The notes beneath the pieces are model-generated. The model had not been told where the DNA came from. It worked only from the letters and a program-made list of their open reading frames with translations, and did not search any database. From a virus, in IMG/VR virus record IMGVR_UViG_3300045012_000066, positions 58,464 through 122,463 of that record: DNA of 64,000 bases; one strand, given 5' to 3'. The position numbers and the translations under genes are program-made. Of this stretch, positions 1 to 7,949 are shown in pieces (positions within the stretch are counted from its first letter, which is position 1; the number at the start of each line of letters is the position of its first letter).

Positions 1-291
1 GATGATGTCAAGGTTCGCTGCGCCATGCCCTCCAAGGTGCTCGTAGCTGTCGCAGTCATATGCATTGGTGCCGGGGTCGCAAGGGAACAGGGCGAAGACA
101 TCGCCACCCTCGGACTTCGGCCACTTGCGGAAGATGACTTGCGTCTTGCACAGCGCGAACCATAGGCCAGTGGGGCCGATGACTACGGTGTGGTTGTGCT
201 CGTCCTGAAGGCACTCTTCGCAGTAGTTAAACTCAAACGTTTTCCGCAAGAACTCTTTTGCGGAGATGCCGCTCGCGTCTTTGATTTCCAT
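1..291 (-). CDS. hypothetical protein, C-terminus cut by window edge
   Basis: An open frame of 97 codons runs from an ATG at 291 off the left edge. The start is supported by GGGAGGGG just upstream. The visible part begins MEIKDASGISAKEFLRKTFE and contains a Cys-Glu-Glu-Cys pair near residue 24, then a hydrophobic stretch and an acidic segment. It is the last visible gene of the leftward cluster. I do not recognise the family. Confidence 0.75.
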   Translation of the reverse strand, partial: MEIKDASGISAKEFLRKTFEFNYCEECLQDEHNHTVVIGPTGLWFALCKTQVIFRKWPKSEGGDVFALFPCDPGTNAYDCDSYEHLGGHGAANLDII

Positions 292-326
292 TTCCCCTCC
301 CGGAAACGTGTTTGTGTGAACTAGGT

Positions 327-455
327 TGGGACATGCCGGAATCGAACCGGGATGTTACTAGCACCATGAGTACCTCCAACGGGGCCGCTTACCTAACCAG
401 CTTGACCTAGTAAGCCCACTGGCAATTCGGCGGGTTCCCGCAGTACACATGCCCC
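327..455 (-). tRNA. tRNA-like element, possibly degenerate or interrupted
   Basis: On the minus strand a canonical T-arm (GGTTCGATTCC) is followed by an acceptor 3' strand ATGTCCC and discriminator A at 327. The best 5' partner, GGGGCAT, lies at 449-455 and gives seven pairs with one G-U wobble. An anticodon-like arm (TACTC, loop ATGGTGC, TAGTA) would read GGT (Thr), but has one mismatch at the loop-closing pair. The D-arm region is too long: the whole element is 129 nt, about 50 nt longer than a normal tRNA. It may be a decayed tRNA, a tRNA with an insertion, or a tRNA mimic. A 25-codon ORF (407-484) overlaps it. Confidence 0.3.
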
Positions 456-668
456 ATAAAAAGCTTGCGCTTTCGGATGCCCATCGATGATTCCTGCGAC
501 TGCGCTTGTCCGCAGGACAATCAAGATACTCGCGGCTGCGTCCAGCCGCACTAGATTTCCACCCAGCCCCGCTACACCCGGTAGGGTGCTGTTTCACGAG
601 GGTAGTACCTGACGGGCATCCGAAAGAGCAATGCTCTTCCTTGAAGATACTTACTCGGTACTACGGTG
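456..668. other. hairpin-rich intergenic stretch without convincing gene
   Basis: No open frame here has both a good start and protein-like composition. A perfect 13-bp inverted repeat (470-482 with 614-626, CTTTCGGATGCCC) encloses several smaller hairpins: TTGTCC-GCA-GGACAA, GCGGCT-GCGTCC-AGCCGC and CACCC-GGTA-GGGTG. Just outside the right arm is the near-palindrome AAGAGCAATGCTCTT (624-638), then a CGGTACT / AGTACCG pair near 655-683. The density of pairings suggests a structured RNA between the YodL-like gene and the tRNA-like element. I cannot name a family. Confidence 0.35.
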
Positions 669-1037
669 TCAAGCAGTACCGGGTAATTTAAATTTACGTC
701 CCTCGGCCTCCTCAATGGCCTCGACGGGCAGGGGAACCTCGATCCATCCAACCGGGGCGCACGCATAGGCCGTCTTGCTGTTGAGGACAATCACGTCGCC
801 AACGCTCATGCTGCGGTTGCGGTAGTCGGCAGGGTGACCGATGTTGAATGTCTCAAACAGTCGATTGCAAGCGTCGCGCTCCTCAAAGCGTTCGCGGCCT
901 TCCTGCGTCTCGCGCATATGCGCTGCCAGTTCGCTGTCAGGCTCGACCTCGCCAGCATACGCAAGCTCCAGCGTGTCGCCCTCCCGGTAGCCGCTGAAAA
1001 AGTCTGTCTGCGTGTTCACGAAGAACAGGTACTTCAT
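669..1037 (-). CDS. YodL-like small protein
   Basis: Starting at ATG 1037 gives 122 residues, beginning MKYLFFVNTQTDFFSGYREGD. GGGAGAG lies 5 nt upstream, which fits better than the ATG at 1052. The segment FETFNIGHPADYRNRSMSVGD followed by a hydrophobic strand matches the NxxHPxDYxGxSLSVGDVVxL signature of YodL-like proteins found in mobile elements and phages. Their function is unknown. It lies in the leftward cluster and carries the shared leader motif. Confidence 0.65.
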   Translation of the reverse strand: MKYLFFVNTQTDFFSGYREGDTLELAYAGEVEPDSELAAHMRETQEGRERFEERDACNRLFETFNIGHPADYRNRSMSVGDVIVLNSKTAYACAPVGWIEVPLPVEAIEEAEGRKFKLPGTA

Positions 1038-1072
1038 TTCGATCTCTCCCATGTAAACCAGTTTCAGTGTGG

Positions 1073-1093
1073 CGGGGGAGACTCGCTCCCCCG
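1073..1093. other. intergenic stem-loop
   Basis: A perfect 8-bp stem (C+GGGGGAG / CTCCCCC+G) closes the loop ACTCG, between the stop at 1098 and the next leftward gene. There is no U-run on the minus-strand side, so it looks more like an RNA-processing or stability element than a terminator. Confidence 0.5.
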
Positions 1094-1097
1094 TGTT

Positions 1098-1424
1098 TTA
1101 GCTTCGACTCAGGTAGGGAATGCCGGGGCCTTCAAAGAACACCTCGCCAGCCTTACCATCGTCCGTGCTTGTGAATGACCAGTGCGGCAGCGGCAGAAAG
1201 ACCTTGAACCGCGATACCAGTAACTTAGTCTTGCTGGCCTCGCTTGTCGCTCGCGTGAGGCTTTCTTCAAAGCGTCGCCACTCATCCTCGGGCAGCGTGT
1301 CGCGCAGCGCTGCAATGGCCTGTTCCAGTGCTTTCGGGTCGCGCTGCCGCAAGTGTTCGCGGATGTGCGGCGTAAGCACCAGAACGAGAAGTGCGTTGAT
1401 CGTTTTCCGTTGGCTGTTTTCCAA
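1098..1424 (-). CDS. hypothetical protein with TTG start
   Basis: The frame is open from ATG 1460. However, the CAGGAGAG ribosome binding site sits inside that longer reading, 6-8 nt before a TTG at 1424, exactly where the shared leader places other starts. The TTG start gives 108 residues. The N-terminal half is helical (NALLVLVLTPHIREHLRQRD) and the C-terminus is aromatic-rich. Family not recognised. Confidence 0.6.
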   Translation of the reverse strand: MENSQRKTINALLVLVLTPHIREHLRQRDPKALEQAIAALRDTLPEDEWRRFEESLTRATSEASKTKLLVSRFKVFLPLPHWSFTSTDDGKAGEVFFEGPGIPYLSRS

Positions 1425-1460
1425 TAAGCTCTCCTGTAAACCGGTTTTCGTATCAGGCAA

Positions 1461-1502
1461 TGCGCCTGTTCAAAGCCTCCAGCGAAGCCTTGAATAGGCG
1501 CA
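1461..1502. other. intergenic stem-loop
   Basis: TGCGCCTGTTCAA (1461-1473) pairs with TTGAATAGGCGCA (1490-1502) over 13 bp with one G-T wobble. It lies between two leftward genes, downstream of the 59-residue gene's stop. Confidence 0.5.
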
Positions 1503-1523
1503 CGGGCCGTAGCCCATGCGGGT

Positions 1524-1703
1524 TTAGTGTGTGTGCGGCTTCGATTGCAGGGCGTGCCACGGCGTCATGGCATCCAGCTTTTCCATCAGCGTGCCACCGT
1601 GTACTTGCCAGTACAGGTTCGCGTCCTCGTAGTTGGTGAAGGCTCGCCCGTTGACGCGGTACTTTCGCTCGTCCTCTCGGGGTTGCTGTGCGGGTGTCGC
1701 CAT
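1524..1703 (-). CDS. hypothetical 59-residue protein
   Basis: Begins MATPAQQPREDERKYRVNGR and ends PWHALQSKPHTH. The start at 1703 is preceded by GGTTTACAGGAGAG at ideal spacing, identical in layout to its neighbours, so it is very likely real despite its size. The segment RAFTNYEDANLYWQVHGGTL is compact and aromatic. No family recognised. Confidence 0.7.
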   Translation of the reverse strand: MATPAQQPREDERKYRVNGRAFTNYEDANLYWQVHGGTLMEKLDAMTPWHALQSKPHTH

Positions 1704-1751
1704 TTCAATCTCTCCTGTAAACCTGTTTTCCTGTGTACTTGCGCGATATTC

Positions 1752-2075
1752 TCATCGAACCTCTGGGAACTGCATCCCGGCCTTGTTGCCGTGCTTGGTG
1801 TAGAACGCTTTGATAGGTGCCAGCGTCTTCTTCAGGTCTGCATCTGTCGGCTCGGGCAGTCGTGGATATGCGCCCATGCCCGCGAACATATGACCGTGCA
1901 GGATAGTCATCAGCTTGTCGGCTGCTTTCGTCGGAAGCTTCCAGTAGGCCCAGCCATCGCTGTGCTCGTTGACTTCATTCTTGAACGCGTCCAGAAACCT
2001 TGCGTACTTGCCCAGCACAGGATGCGACTTGAACCTCTCCGCTGCCTCCTCAACTTCCCACTGATTCATCCACAT
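1752..2075 (-). CDS. hypothetical protein
   Basis: 107 residues, beginning MWMNQWEVEEAAERF, behind CCGGGAGGA. Mostly helical, with a Gly/Pro segment (GMGAYPRLPEP) in the middle. Part of the leftward cluster. Not recognised. Confidence 0.65.
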   Translation of the reverse strand: MWMNQWEVEEAAERFKSHPVLGKYARFLDAFKNEVNEHSDGWAYWKLPTKAADKLMTILHGHMFAGMGAYPRLPEPTDADLKKTLAPIKAFYTKHGNKAGMQFPEVR

Positions 2076-2106
2076 AATTTTTTCCTCCCGGTTTGTGTAA
2101 GTTGGT

Positions 2107-2739
2107 TTATCTGTAGGCGCTGCGTCGTTCAGCGCGTCTCTTTGCTTCCTGATTGGCTCGCTCTACCTCCGCGTAATCAAATACGGGGTCAAGCAGTATC
2201 AGCGTCTCGCCATCCACGGCTAAGTTACGCTTGGATATCTCGATCAGATACTCGCCGTAGGAGCATGCCCAGTTCACCAGTGCGCGAACGTCATCGCGGA
2301 TACTCTGCGGCAGTTCGTCGTCCTCTTCGACCAGTGAAGCAAAGTCCTCATTGACTCGCTGCACGTTCAGCCTTTCGTTGTATTTCGGCTGCGCCTCTCT
2401 CAATGCTTGCTCAGCGTAGCGCTGGAGCACCTTGAAAAGGTTCCATGCTGGCCTGTTGCTGGCCGTCAGCGGCTCATAGAACTGTGTGCGATACAGAGTC
2501 TCCTCGGCAGTGAACTGCCCGCACTGTTCCAGCTTGGGGATGTGTACGCCGTCAAGGTGACTGAGTAGTTCTTTGCTGTTGTCTCTGTCGCTCACTTGGA
2601 GATAGACGACGGCAGGATTGGAGACGCTGCGCCATGCAATCGTATAGCGACCCTTGCCCAGCTTCTCCACCTCTGCGGCTGCACCTGTGTCCAGCGTCAG
2701 CATGGCGCGACGCGGCAAACTTTTTAAAGTGACTGTCAC
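2107..2739 (-). CDS. hypothetical protein with GTG start
   Basis: An ATG at 2826 is available, but CCGGGAGGG lies 6 nt before a GTG at 2739, and the longer reading would overlap the next leader. The GTG start gives 210 residues beginning VTVTLKSLPRRAML. An N-terminal beta-rich half is followed by a helical half with an acidic stretch (SLVEEDDELPQ). No known domain is visible. Confidence 0.65.
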   Translation of the reverse strand: MTVTLKSLPRRAMLTLDTGAAAEVEKLGKGRYTIAWRSVSNPAVVYLQVSDRDNSKELLSHLDGVHIPKLEQCGQFTAEETLYRTQFYEPLTASNRPAWNLFKVLQRYAEQALREAQPKYNERLNVQRVNEDFASLVEEDDELPQSIRDDVRALVNWACSYGEYLIEISKRNLAVDGETLILLDPVFDYAEVERANQEAKRRAERRSAYR

Positions 2740-2791
2740 ATTTACCCTCCCGGTAAAGATGTTCTGGTGTGATTGCGTTCTAACCTCGCCG

Positions 2792-3247
2792 TTACTGGCG
2801 GATTGCCGTAACGATGCCGTTCTCAAGAGCGCAGTCTATTTTGCCTAGACGGATGGCTTCGGCTTCGCTGTCCGCGTTCACGGTGACCTCAAAGCGAAAC
2901 GTCCATGTCGGTTTTAACGGATCGTTTATCAGCGTCGCTAAGTCTGGCTTCGGCTTTGCCTCGGCCTCGTCGATCACTGCGATAGCTCGGACAAGCAAGT
3001 CATGCGGACTATTGGCATCGCGTGGTGATGTGTGCTCACGCGCCCAGTCTGTCAGCGCTCGCAGTGCCTCCAGTAATTCAGCGTTGACTGGTGATGGTGT
3101 CGGGAACTCGCCCTCGACTACGATAGGCTCGCGGCTTGGCGCGATGCCAGACTCGTACACCAGCGCCTCCAGTCGAGTATCAAACTGGCGACTCGTCGCC
3201 AGCACATAGGAACCGCTCTCATCGCGGCAGACGACAAAGTGCTTCAT
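2792..3247 (-). CDS. hypothetical protein
   Basis: 151 residues beginning MKHFVVCRDESGSYVLATSR, behind GATTTACAGGAGAG. A short beta-rich N-domain is followed by a helix (ELLEALRALTDWARE) and a C-terminal beta segment WTFRFEVTVNADSEAEAIRLG, of the kind seen where a residue-specific modification or sensing domain repeats. Function unknown. Confidence 0.7.
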   Translation of the reverse strand: MKHFVVCRDESGSYVLATSRQFDTRLEALVYESGIAPSREPIVVEGEFPTPSPVNAELLEALRALTDWAREHTSPRDANSPHDLLVRAIAVIDEAEAKPKPDLATLINDPLKPTWTFRFEVTVNADSEAEAIRLGKIDCALENGIVTAIRQ

Positions 3248-3286
3248 GGTTTTCTCTCCTGTAAATCAGTTGTGGTGTGATGCGGC

Positions 3287-3928
3287 TCATGCCGTGCGGT
3301 TGATAATCTCCTCGGCTTGCTCCCACGTCAGCGGCTGCGTCTCGTCCGAGTATGTCGGCTCGTCGTTGTTAAGTGTGGCCGTTGGATTGAACAGAGTCCC
3401 GTGTGCGGTATGCTTCTCAACGTTAAACGTGATACGTGCAAAGCCTTCCGACCTGTACTTGACAGGTTCAAAGTCGCGGTAATCCTCGTATGTCTGGAGT
3501 AAATACCACTGGTTGCCAGTCAGCTTCGGCTCGCGCTGTGCTGGCAGGTTGCCCTCGTTGCGTGTCGTGGCTGTTGCCGTATCCGTCCACGGACGCGATA
3601 CGTTCGCGGCTGTATTAATCGCGCTCTCGTGCTGCCACGAAGTAAGCACAGCATCCGGTGTGTACGTCTCCGTATACCTGTGCTTGAAACTCCCGCGCAG
3701 AATGGACCCAGCGGGGATAATGGCCGCGCCTTTCAGTTCCAGCGCGATAGAGCGCAGCGCGTTGTCGGCGGACTCGGCACGCGCTCGCTTTTCCTTCTCG
3801 GCTCGCGTGAGTCTCGACTTGCGGTCTAGGATTTTAACTTCTGTGCTTCGCCGCAAAGCTTCCATGTCGATGTATTCGGCCACTTCTTTCAGTAGCTCCT
3901 GCGGTGTCAGTGATTCAAATGCAAGCAT
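3287..3928 (-). CDS. hypothetical protein
   Basis: 213 residues beginning MLAFESLTPQELLKEVAEYI, behind a GTTTACACAGGAGAG leader. It has a charged helical first 80 residues (RKSRLTRAEKEKRARAESAD) and a polar second half. No catalytic motif recognised. Confidence 0.7.
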   Translation of the reverse strand: MLAFESLTPQELLKEVAEYIDMEALRRSTEVKILDRKSRLTRAEKEKRARAESADNALRSIALELKGAAIIPAGSILRGSFKHRYTETYTPDAVLTSWQHESAINTAANVSRPWTDTATATTRNEGNLPAQREPKLTGNQWYLLQTYEDYRDFEPVKYRSEGFARITFNVEKHTAHGTLFNPTATLNNDEPTYSDETQPLTWEQAEEIINRTA

Positions 3929-3965
3929 GTTCTCTCCTGTGTAAACGTGTTTAGGTGTGATGGGC

Positions 3966-4226
3966 TTACTTCGATTGCAAGCTGGCGTTTATCGCCGTCG
4001 CTCCTGCCGGTTGCCGTGCGAGTATGTCTGCCGCTTCCTTGGCCGGGATCGTCACGCGTCCAAGCTCTACCCATTGCTCGCCGCTGCCAACAACTGGAAC
4101 GATCAGCAAGCGCGGCTTGCCCCATGCGTTCTTTACGTCCTTTACCCAGCATTCAACGGTCAGGGACTCAAAGCGGACTAGGACGTGTGCGCCCAGCGCG
4201 GGGATCATCTCTCTTGCTGTTGTCAT
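3966..4226 (-). CDS. hypothetical protein
   Basis: 86 residues beginning MTTAREMIPALGAHVLVRFE. A short beta-barrel-like composition (VLVRFESLTVECWVKDVKN) is followed by a GRVTIPAKEA segment. It is preceded by a CAGGAGAAG site in the usual leader. Function unknown. Confidence 0.65.
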   Translation of the reverse strand: MTTAREMIPALGAHVLVRFESLTVECWVKDVKNAWGKPRLLIVPVVGSGEQWVELGRVTIPAKEAADILARQPAGATAINASLQSK

Positions 4227-4265
4227 TGACTCTTCTCCTGTAAATTGCTTTGTGTGTGAAGGGCC

Positions 4266-4281
4266 GGACCCTTGCGGGTCC
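4266..4281. other. intergenic stem-loop
   Basis: GGACCC-TTGC-GGGTCC, a perfect 6-bp stem directly after the stop of the metallopeptidase gene (minus strand). There is no U-run. Confidence 0.45.
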
Positions 4282-4291
4282 AGCCTGTTGA

Positions 4292-5647
4292 TTACCAGCC
4301 TACGTACACCGTCTCGCCAAAGGGTGCCTCGCGTTCCAGCGTGGCCAGCCAGAGCACCGGGACTTGCGGTTCAACCTGCGGGAAGATGCCCAGCAAGTCA
4401 GTGATGAAGATCGTGCAGACCGGTTGATTCTCGTCTGCGTCGATTGCCTCAAGCACGGGCCGGAAGTCTGTTCCCCATCCGCCCTTCGGCTCCCACACCA
4501 GCGTGTCGCCACGCTCAAGTCGTTGTACGTGGCAGACCTTCTCGTCTGCGAAGTACAGGGTGACTCCAGCGGGTTCGACCTCGTCCAGCACCTCCTGTAC
4601 GATTGCTGCCGCCTTGCCTAGCGCCACTTGATCGATTGATCCAGAGGTATCGATGGCGATGGCCACCTCGCCCATCTCCTTGCTGTGCCGCTTCGGGAAG
4701 AAGTAACCGCTGCCCGCGTAGCGGGGGTTGGGCCTCTGCCAGTCGTAGGACGCTGCGTTGCTCTCTTGCATGAAGCGCAGGACTAAGCTGTACACGTCCA
4801 CGCGTGGTTGCAAGGTCTGCTCGAATGCTCGCGTGAGTGCTTCGCCCGTCTCCAGCCCTTGGCCTTTGGCCAGTGCTGAAGTCTGCGCGACGCGCTCTTT
4901 CCACTCGTCCTCTGAGGGTGGGCCGTCGCCTTCGGCGTCACTGTCAAGCGGTGCATCGCGGCACTCACCCAACTCGTCGCCTTCCTCGTCGCCTTCCTCG
5001 TCGCCTTCGCCCTGACCTTCGCCCTCGCCTTCGCCGTCCTCGTCGCCAGACTCCCCGTCGCCCTCGTCCTCGTCTCCCTCTCCGTCCTCGTCACCTTCTG
5101 GCTCGGACTCGTCGTCGCCGTCCTCGTTCTCGCCGTCCTCTTCGCCCTCTTCCTCGCCAGACTCACCCTTGCCCGGTTCAGGCTTGGGCTTGTCTTGCGG
5201 TTCGTCGAATGGCATGTGGTCGTATATCCACTCCGCTGATTGGCCTTGCTCGTCGCCTTCGGCGTAGTATGCGCCGTCCGGCAACTCGAAACCGAATCCG
5301 CGAAGCAGGGTATTGATTGCCTTGTCGCAAGCAATATTCCAGCGTCGCATATCGCGATTGCCACGCCGCCACGGATGCCCCAGCGCGACGTGCAGGACTT
5401 CGTGGGCTACCAGCGCAATCAACCGCTTCGGAGTCAGGCTTAGGACGAAGTGGGGGTTGAACCCCAGACTCCGCCCGTCTACCCATGCCGTTTTGCAGCG
5501 CGGGTCTGCCAGCAGCTTCAGCCCCATCGCCAGTGCTCCAAGTTGGAACTGGTCGAGTACCAGCGTCTGGCGTGCCTTCTCAAACCGCGTGACGGCTTGG
5601 CCAATGGCCGCGTCCATCGCGGCCTGTGCCTCTACTCGTGCGCTCAT
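4292..5647 (-). CDS. VWA-like metallopeptidase (CobT/ViaA-type partner of MoxR ATPase)
   Basis: 451 residues in three parts. Residues 1-145 hold a zinc-peptidase motif HEVLHVALGH (82-91, HExxHxxxGH). Residues 149-245 form an extremely acidic Glu/Asp/Gly linker encoded by imperfect GC-rich repeats. Residues 320-451 form a von Willebrand A-like domain with DTSGS at 333-337 (MIDAS) and FITDLL near the end. This organisation is known for putative metallopeptidase/VWA proteins that work with MoxR-type AAA+ ATPases. The ATPase gene lies two genes upstream in the same operon, and the intervening gene overlaps this start by 4 nt. The inferred role is remodelling or metal insertion on an unknown host or phage target. 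Confidence 0.85.
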   Translation of the reverse strand: MSARVEAQAAMDAAIGQAVTRFEKARQTLVLDQFQLGALAMGLKLLADPRCKTAWVDGRSLGFNPHFVLSLTPKRLIALVAHEVLHVALGHPWRRGNRDMRRWNIACDKAINTLLRGFGFELPDGAYYAEGDEQGQSAEWIYDHMPFDEPQDKPKPEPGKGESGEEEGEEDGENEDGDDESEPEGDEDGEGDEDEGDGESGDEDGEGEGEGQGEGDEEGDEEGDELGECRDAPLDSDAEGDGPPSEDEWKERVAQTSALAKGQGLETGEALTRAFEQTLQPRVDVYSLVLRFMQESNAASYDWQRPNPRYAGSGYFFPKRHSKEMGEVAIAIDTSGSIDQVALGKAAAIVQEVLDEVEPAGVTLYFADEKVCHVQRLERGDTLVWEPKGGWGTDFRPVLEAIDADENQPVCTIFITDLLGIFPQVEPQVPVLWLATLEREAPFGETVYVGW

Positions 5648-6576
5648 TTCAGCGTGTCCTTTCCAAATGCATTGAGCATGTCGTCCATAATGCTCTGTGC
5701 TCTCGCGGCAGTTTCCAGCCGCACGTTTACGTTTTCGCGGAGCGTGTCCGGCTCGCTCATGGCAAGTAGCTCGGTCTCGCGCCGGTACTTCTCCAGTGAC
5801 GCGTCGTCGGTCACGTTCAGGCGGGTGAGAATGTCGCAGATTTCGCGGGCATTCGTTATCAGAGTGTCCTCGAAACGCTTGTACCCGGACTTCGTGTTCC
5901 CCGCCTTGCCCCCCAACGTTTCCTTGATGCGGTCAAGGCATTTGTACAGCTTCTTGGCCGCTTCGCCCGTGACCTGCTGCGCCATGTCGCGCATATCAGC
6001 TTCTGCGGACTCGCGCAGGACTGCTAGTTCAGCCTCGCCCAGCGTGACGCGGAAGTCAGCGCTCGGCACGGGACGCGGAGTCACTTGCATATCGAAGCGT
6101 GCCAAGGCATCGTCTACATTCGGCCAGACTGCGTCCTTTGCCAGCCCATTAAGCTGAACCTTTGCGCATGTGACCAACTCGCGCCAGTCAAGCTCCAGAT
6201 TGCGCCGCAAGCGGTCGTACTCAGCCTTGAACGTGCGCCATTGATCCATGTACGGCTCATAGTTGAGCATGGGCAGGATGTGCCACCCGTCGCGGTTCCA
6301 CGGCAGGGTGTTTTTGTAGTGCCACTGGCGCACGGCGGACAGGTGCGATACCAGCGCGTGGTATGCGTTTTGCTCCTCGCCCGCTTCGCGCTGCCGCTCG
6401 GTGTATGCCGTCTCAGGCATCAGTCGCTGAGTAAACTTGCCGGAGCCTTTGGCCGCGCCGTGCTTCTCAATCACAGCTTTGGACTCTGCCTTGTTCTCCA
6501 TTGAGTCATTCCAGACCGGCAAGCTAGGATGCACGAGGATGGCTCGCTCGTGCAGGTTCATTATCTGCGTCATCAT
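5644..6576 (-). CDS. middle protein of the MoxR-VWA operon (DUF3150-like)
   Basis: 310 residues, predominantly helical. The opening (NLHERAILVHPSLPVWNDSM, then HGAAKGSGKF and LMPE) resembles phage proteins of the DUF3150 kind that sit between a MoxR ATPase and a VWA protein. Position and gene order support that reading; the sequence match is from memory. It overlaps the metallopeptidase start by 4 nt. The start at 6576 is uncertain: CGGGAAGGGG lies 12 nt away, and an in-frame ATG at 6561 is possible. Confidence 0.65.
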   Translation of the reverse strand: MMTQIMNLHERAILVHPSLPVWNDSMENKAESKAVIEKHGAAKGSGKFTQRLMPETAYTERQREAGEEQNAYHALVSHLSAVRQWHYKNTLPWNRDGWHILPMLNYEPYMDQWRTFKAEYDRLRRNLELDWRELVTCAKVQLNGLAKDAVWPNVDDALARFDMQVTPRPVPSADFRVTLGEAELAVLRESAEADMRDMAQQVTGEAAKKLYKCLDRIKETLGGKAGNTKSGYKRFEDTLITNAREICDILTRLNVTDDASLEKYRRETELLAMSEPDTLRENVNVRLETAARAQSIMDDMLNAFGKDTLK

Positions 6577-6617
6577 GATGTGTGGTTACCCCTTCCCGGT
6601 AACTGCTTTTGGTGAGT

Positions 6618-6639
6618 GGCGCGGTTCCCATGCCGCGCC
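6618..6639. other. intergenic stem-loop
   Basis: GGCGCGG / CCGCGCC, a 7-bp stem with an 8-nt loop, followed on the plus strand by GATTTTTAATTTT. It lies directly after the ATPase stop on the minus strand. On the plus strand it would resemble an intrinsic terminator blocking antisense transcription. Confidence 0.45.
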
Positions 6640-6644
6640 GATTT

Positions 6645-7691
6645 TTAATTTTGCCCCGCCAGAATATCGGCGTACTTGCCTTGCTGCATACGGATGTATG
6701 CGTCCGTTAGGACGACTTCAGGATGCAGCTTCACAGAGGTCCGCATGATGAGGGTGGAAACCTCGCCGTGCTTCGAGTCGAAAAGCCTCTCCGTGTACGT
6801 TGCGACGGCGGGAAAATTGGTGCGTTTGGCCACGCGTGCAAGCGTGACGGCTACGGCATACAGTTCACCGGGTGACTTCGGCAAGGCTGCCGTGCGGGGA
6901 TTCTTGAGGATATCGGCCACGTCTACCAGCGAACGATGCGCCAGCTTGAATTGCCGGTACATCTGGCCAAACGTTGCGCCCACTGCGCCCTCGATAGAGA
7001 TGCGCTCGGTCTCAGCGCTCATGCCCCATGAGTCGATATGCGAGACATGCTCCCATGTACGGGCGCAAGGACTATTGGTCAGGTCCGCAGTGGGTGTAAA
7101 GACGTGGAACGCGTCCGGGTTCAACTTCAGGAAGGCAATCAACATAGGGCTGATGCCATGCGGCAGCGCGAAGTTTTCCAGCCAGTAGTCGAGGTCAGGA
7201 ATCAGTTTCACGATAGTGACCATGCGCGACTTGACCGTTTCCAGCATGCCGCGCACGCCCGCCTTGTGCTGCCGCTCATTCGTGGCTGCAATGAGCGAGA
7301 CGCACTGCGGCAGCTTGTTATTGTGAAAAAGGTGCATGGTGGCCTTCTGCACATCCTCATTGCCTTGCGCCAAGTCGTCGAAGAACCATCCTGTATTCCT
7401 CGTCGCGGCCAGTGCCAGAGCGTGCTCGCCTATCGGCAGGAACGCGCCGCCATTGATCGGAGGCATGCCGCGCAGGTCAGGCGGTTCAATGGTTGCCGGG
7501 TACGTGGTGAGTGAGTCCCACTTCAAAAGATCGGTCAGAACGTGGTTCACGATTGCGGTCTTGCCAATGCCGGGGTCGCCCGCAATGCATACGGGTTGAC
7601 GCGCCGGGATAGCCTTCAAAAGTAGTTCAATCAGTTGCGCCGGTCCCATTGCCGGGACGGGTGTAGCGGTCTGCTGTGCGATTGCTGGCAT
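6645..7691 (-). CDS. MoxR-family AAA+ ATPase
   Basis: 348 residues. Walker A GDPGIGKT (38-45), Walker B WFFDD (102-106) and sensor-1 AATNE (135-139) are all present, with the PPDLRGMPP insertion typical of MoxR/CobS-like ATPases. It heads the three-gene cassette with the DUF3150-like and VWA-metallopeptidase genes. Such ATPases act as chaperones or chelatase motors together with a VWA partner. Preceded by CAGGAGAATG. Confidence 0.9.
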   Translation of the reverse strand: MPAIAQQTATPVPAMGPAQLIELLLKAIPARQPVCIAGDPGIGKTAIVNHVLTDLLKWDSLTTYPATIEPPDLRGMPPINGGAFLPIGEHALALAATRNTGWFFDDLAQGNEDVQKATMHLFHNNKLPQCVSLIAATNERQHKAGVRGMLETVKSRMVTIVKLIPDLDYWLENFALPHGISPMLIAFLKLNPDAFHVFTPTADLTNSPCARTWEHVSHIDSWGMSAETERISIEGAVGATFGQMYRQFKLAHRSLVDVADILKNPRTAALPKSPGELYAVAVTLARVAKRTNFPAVATYTERLFDSKHGEVSTLIMRTSVKLHPEVVLTDAYIRMQQGKYADILAGQN

Positions 7692-7734
7692 TTCATTCTC
7701 CTGTAAAGGTCTTTAGGTGCATATGCGCCTATCG

Positions 7735-7756
7735 CTTGCCTCGTATCTGAGGCAAG
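7735..7756. other. intergenic stem-loop
   Basis: CTTGCCTC-GTATCT-GAGGCAAG, a perfect 8-bp stem after the stop of the 57-residue gene. A near-palindrome AGGTGCATATGCGCCT lies beside it at 7714-7729, in the ATPase leader. Confidence 0.45.
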
Positions 7757-7775
7757 GCATAGAAGCATTTCAGGG

Positions 7776-7949
7776 TTACTTGATATAGGCATTCAGCCCG
7801 ACAATCACGGGCTTGCCGTCCACGGTTGCCGTGGTGGCGATATTCCCGCCGCTGGATGCGACGATCAGCGTCCTGCCGGTCTTGGACGGGGTTGGTTTCT
7901 GCAAAGGAATGCGGATGACTAACTCGTTTTTCTCGATTACAACTTTCAT
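7776..7949 (-). CDS. hypothetical 57-residue protein
   Basis: Begins MKVVIEKNELVIRIPLQKP and ends VIVGLNAYIK, with a GRTLIVASSGGN segment. It has a small beta-rich fold, and AGGAGAG lies upstream of ATG 7949. It is the first gene of the leftward operon. The leader just upstream carries AGGCG-AATG-CGCCT. Function unknown, though this type of protein looks familiar from other phages. Confidence 0.7.
   Translation of the reverse strand: MKVVIEKNELVIRIPLQKPTPSKTGRTLIVASSGGNIATTATVDGKPVIVGLNAYIK

Noticed and set aside
327-668. tmRNA
   Set aside because: A T-arm and acceptor 3' end exist, but no 5' partner lies at tmRNA distance; the only good acceptor partner is at 449-455.
1527-2354. 275-codon plus-strand frame
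   Set aside because: Runs antisense across three leftward genes that have good ribosome sites and shared leaders; composition is shadow-like.
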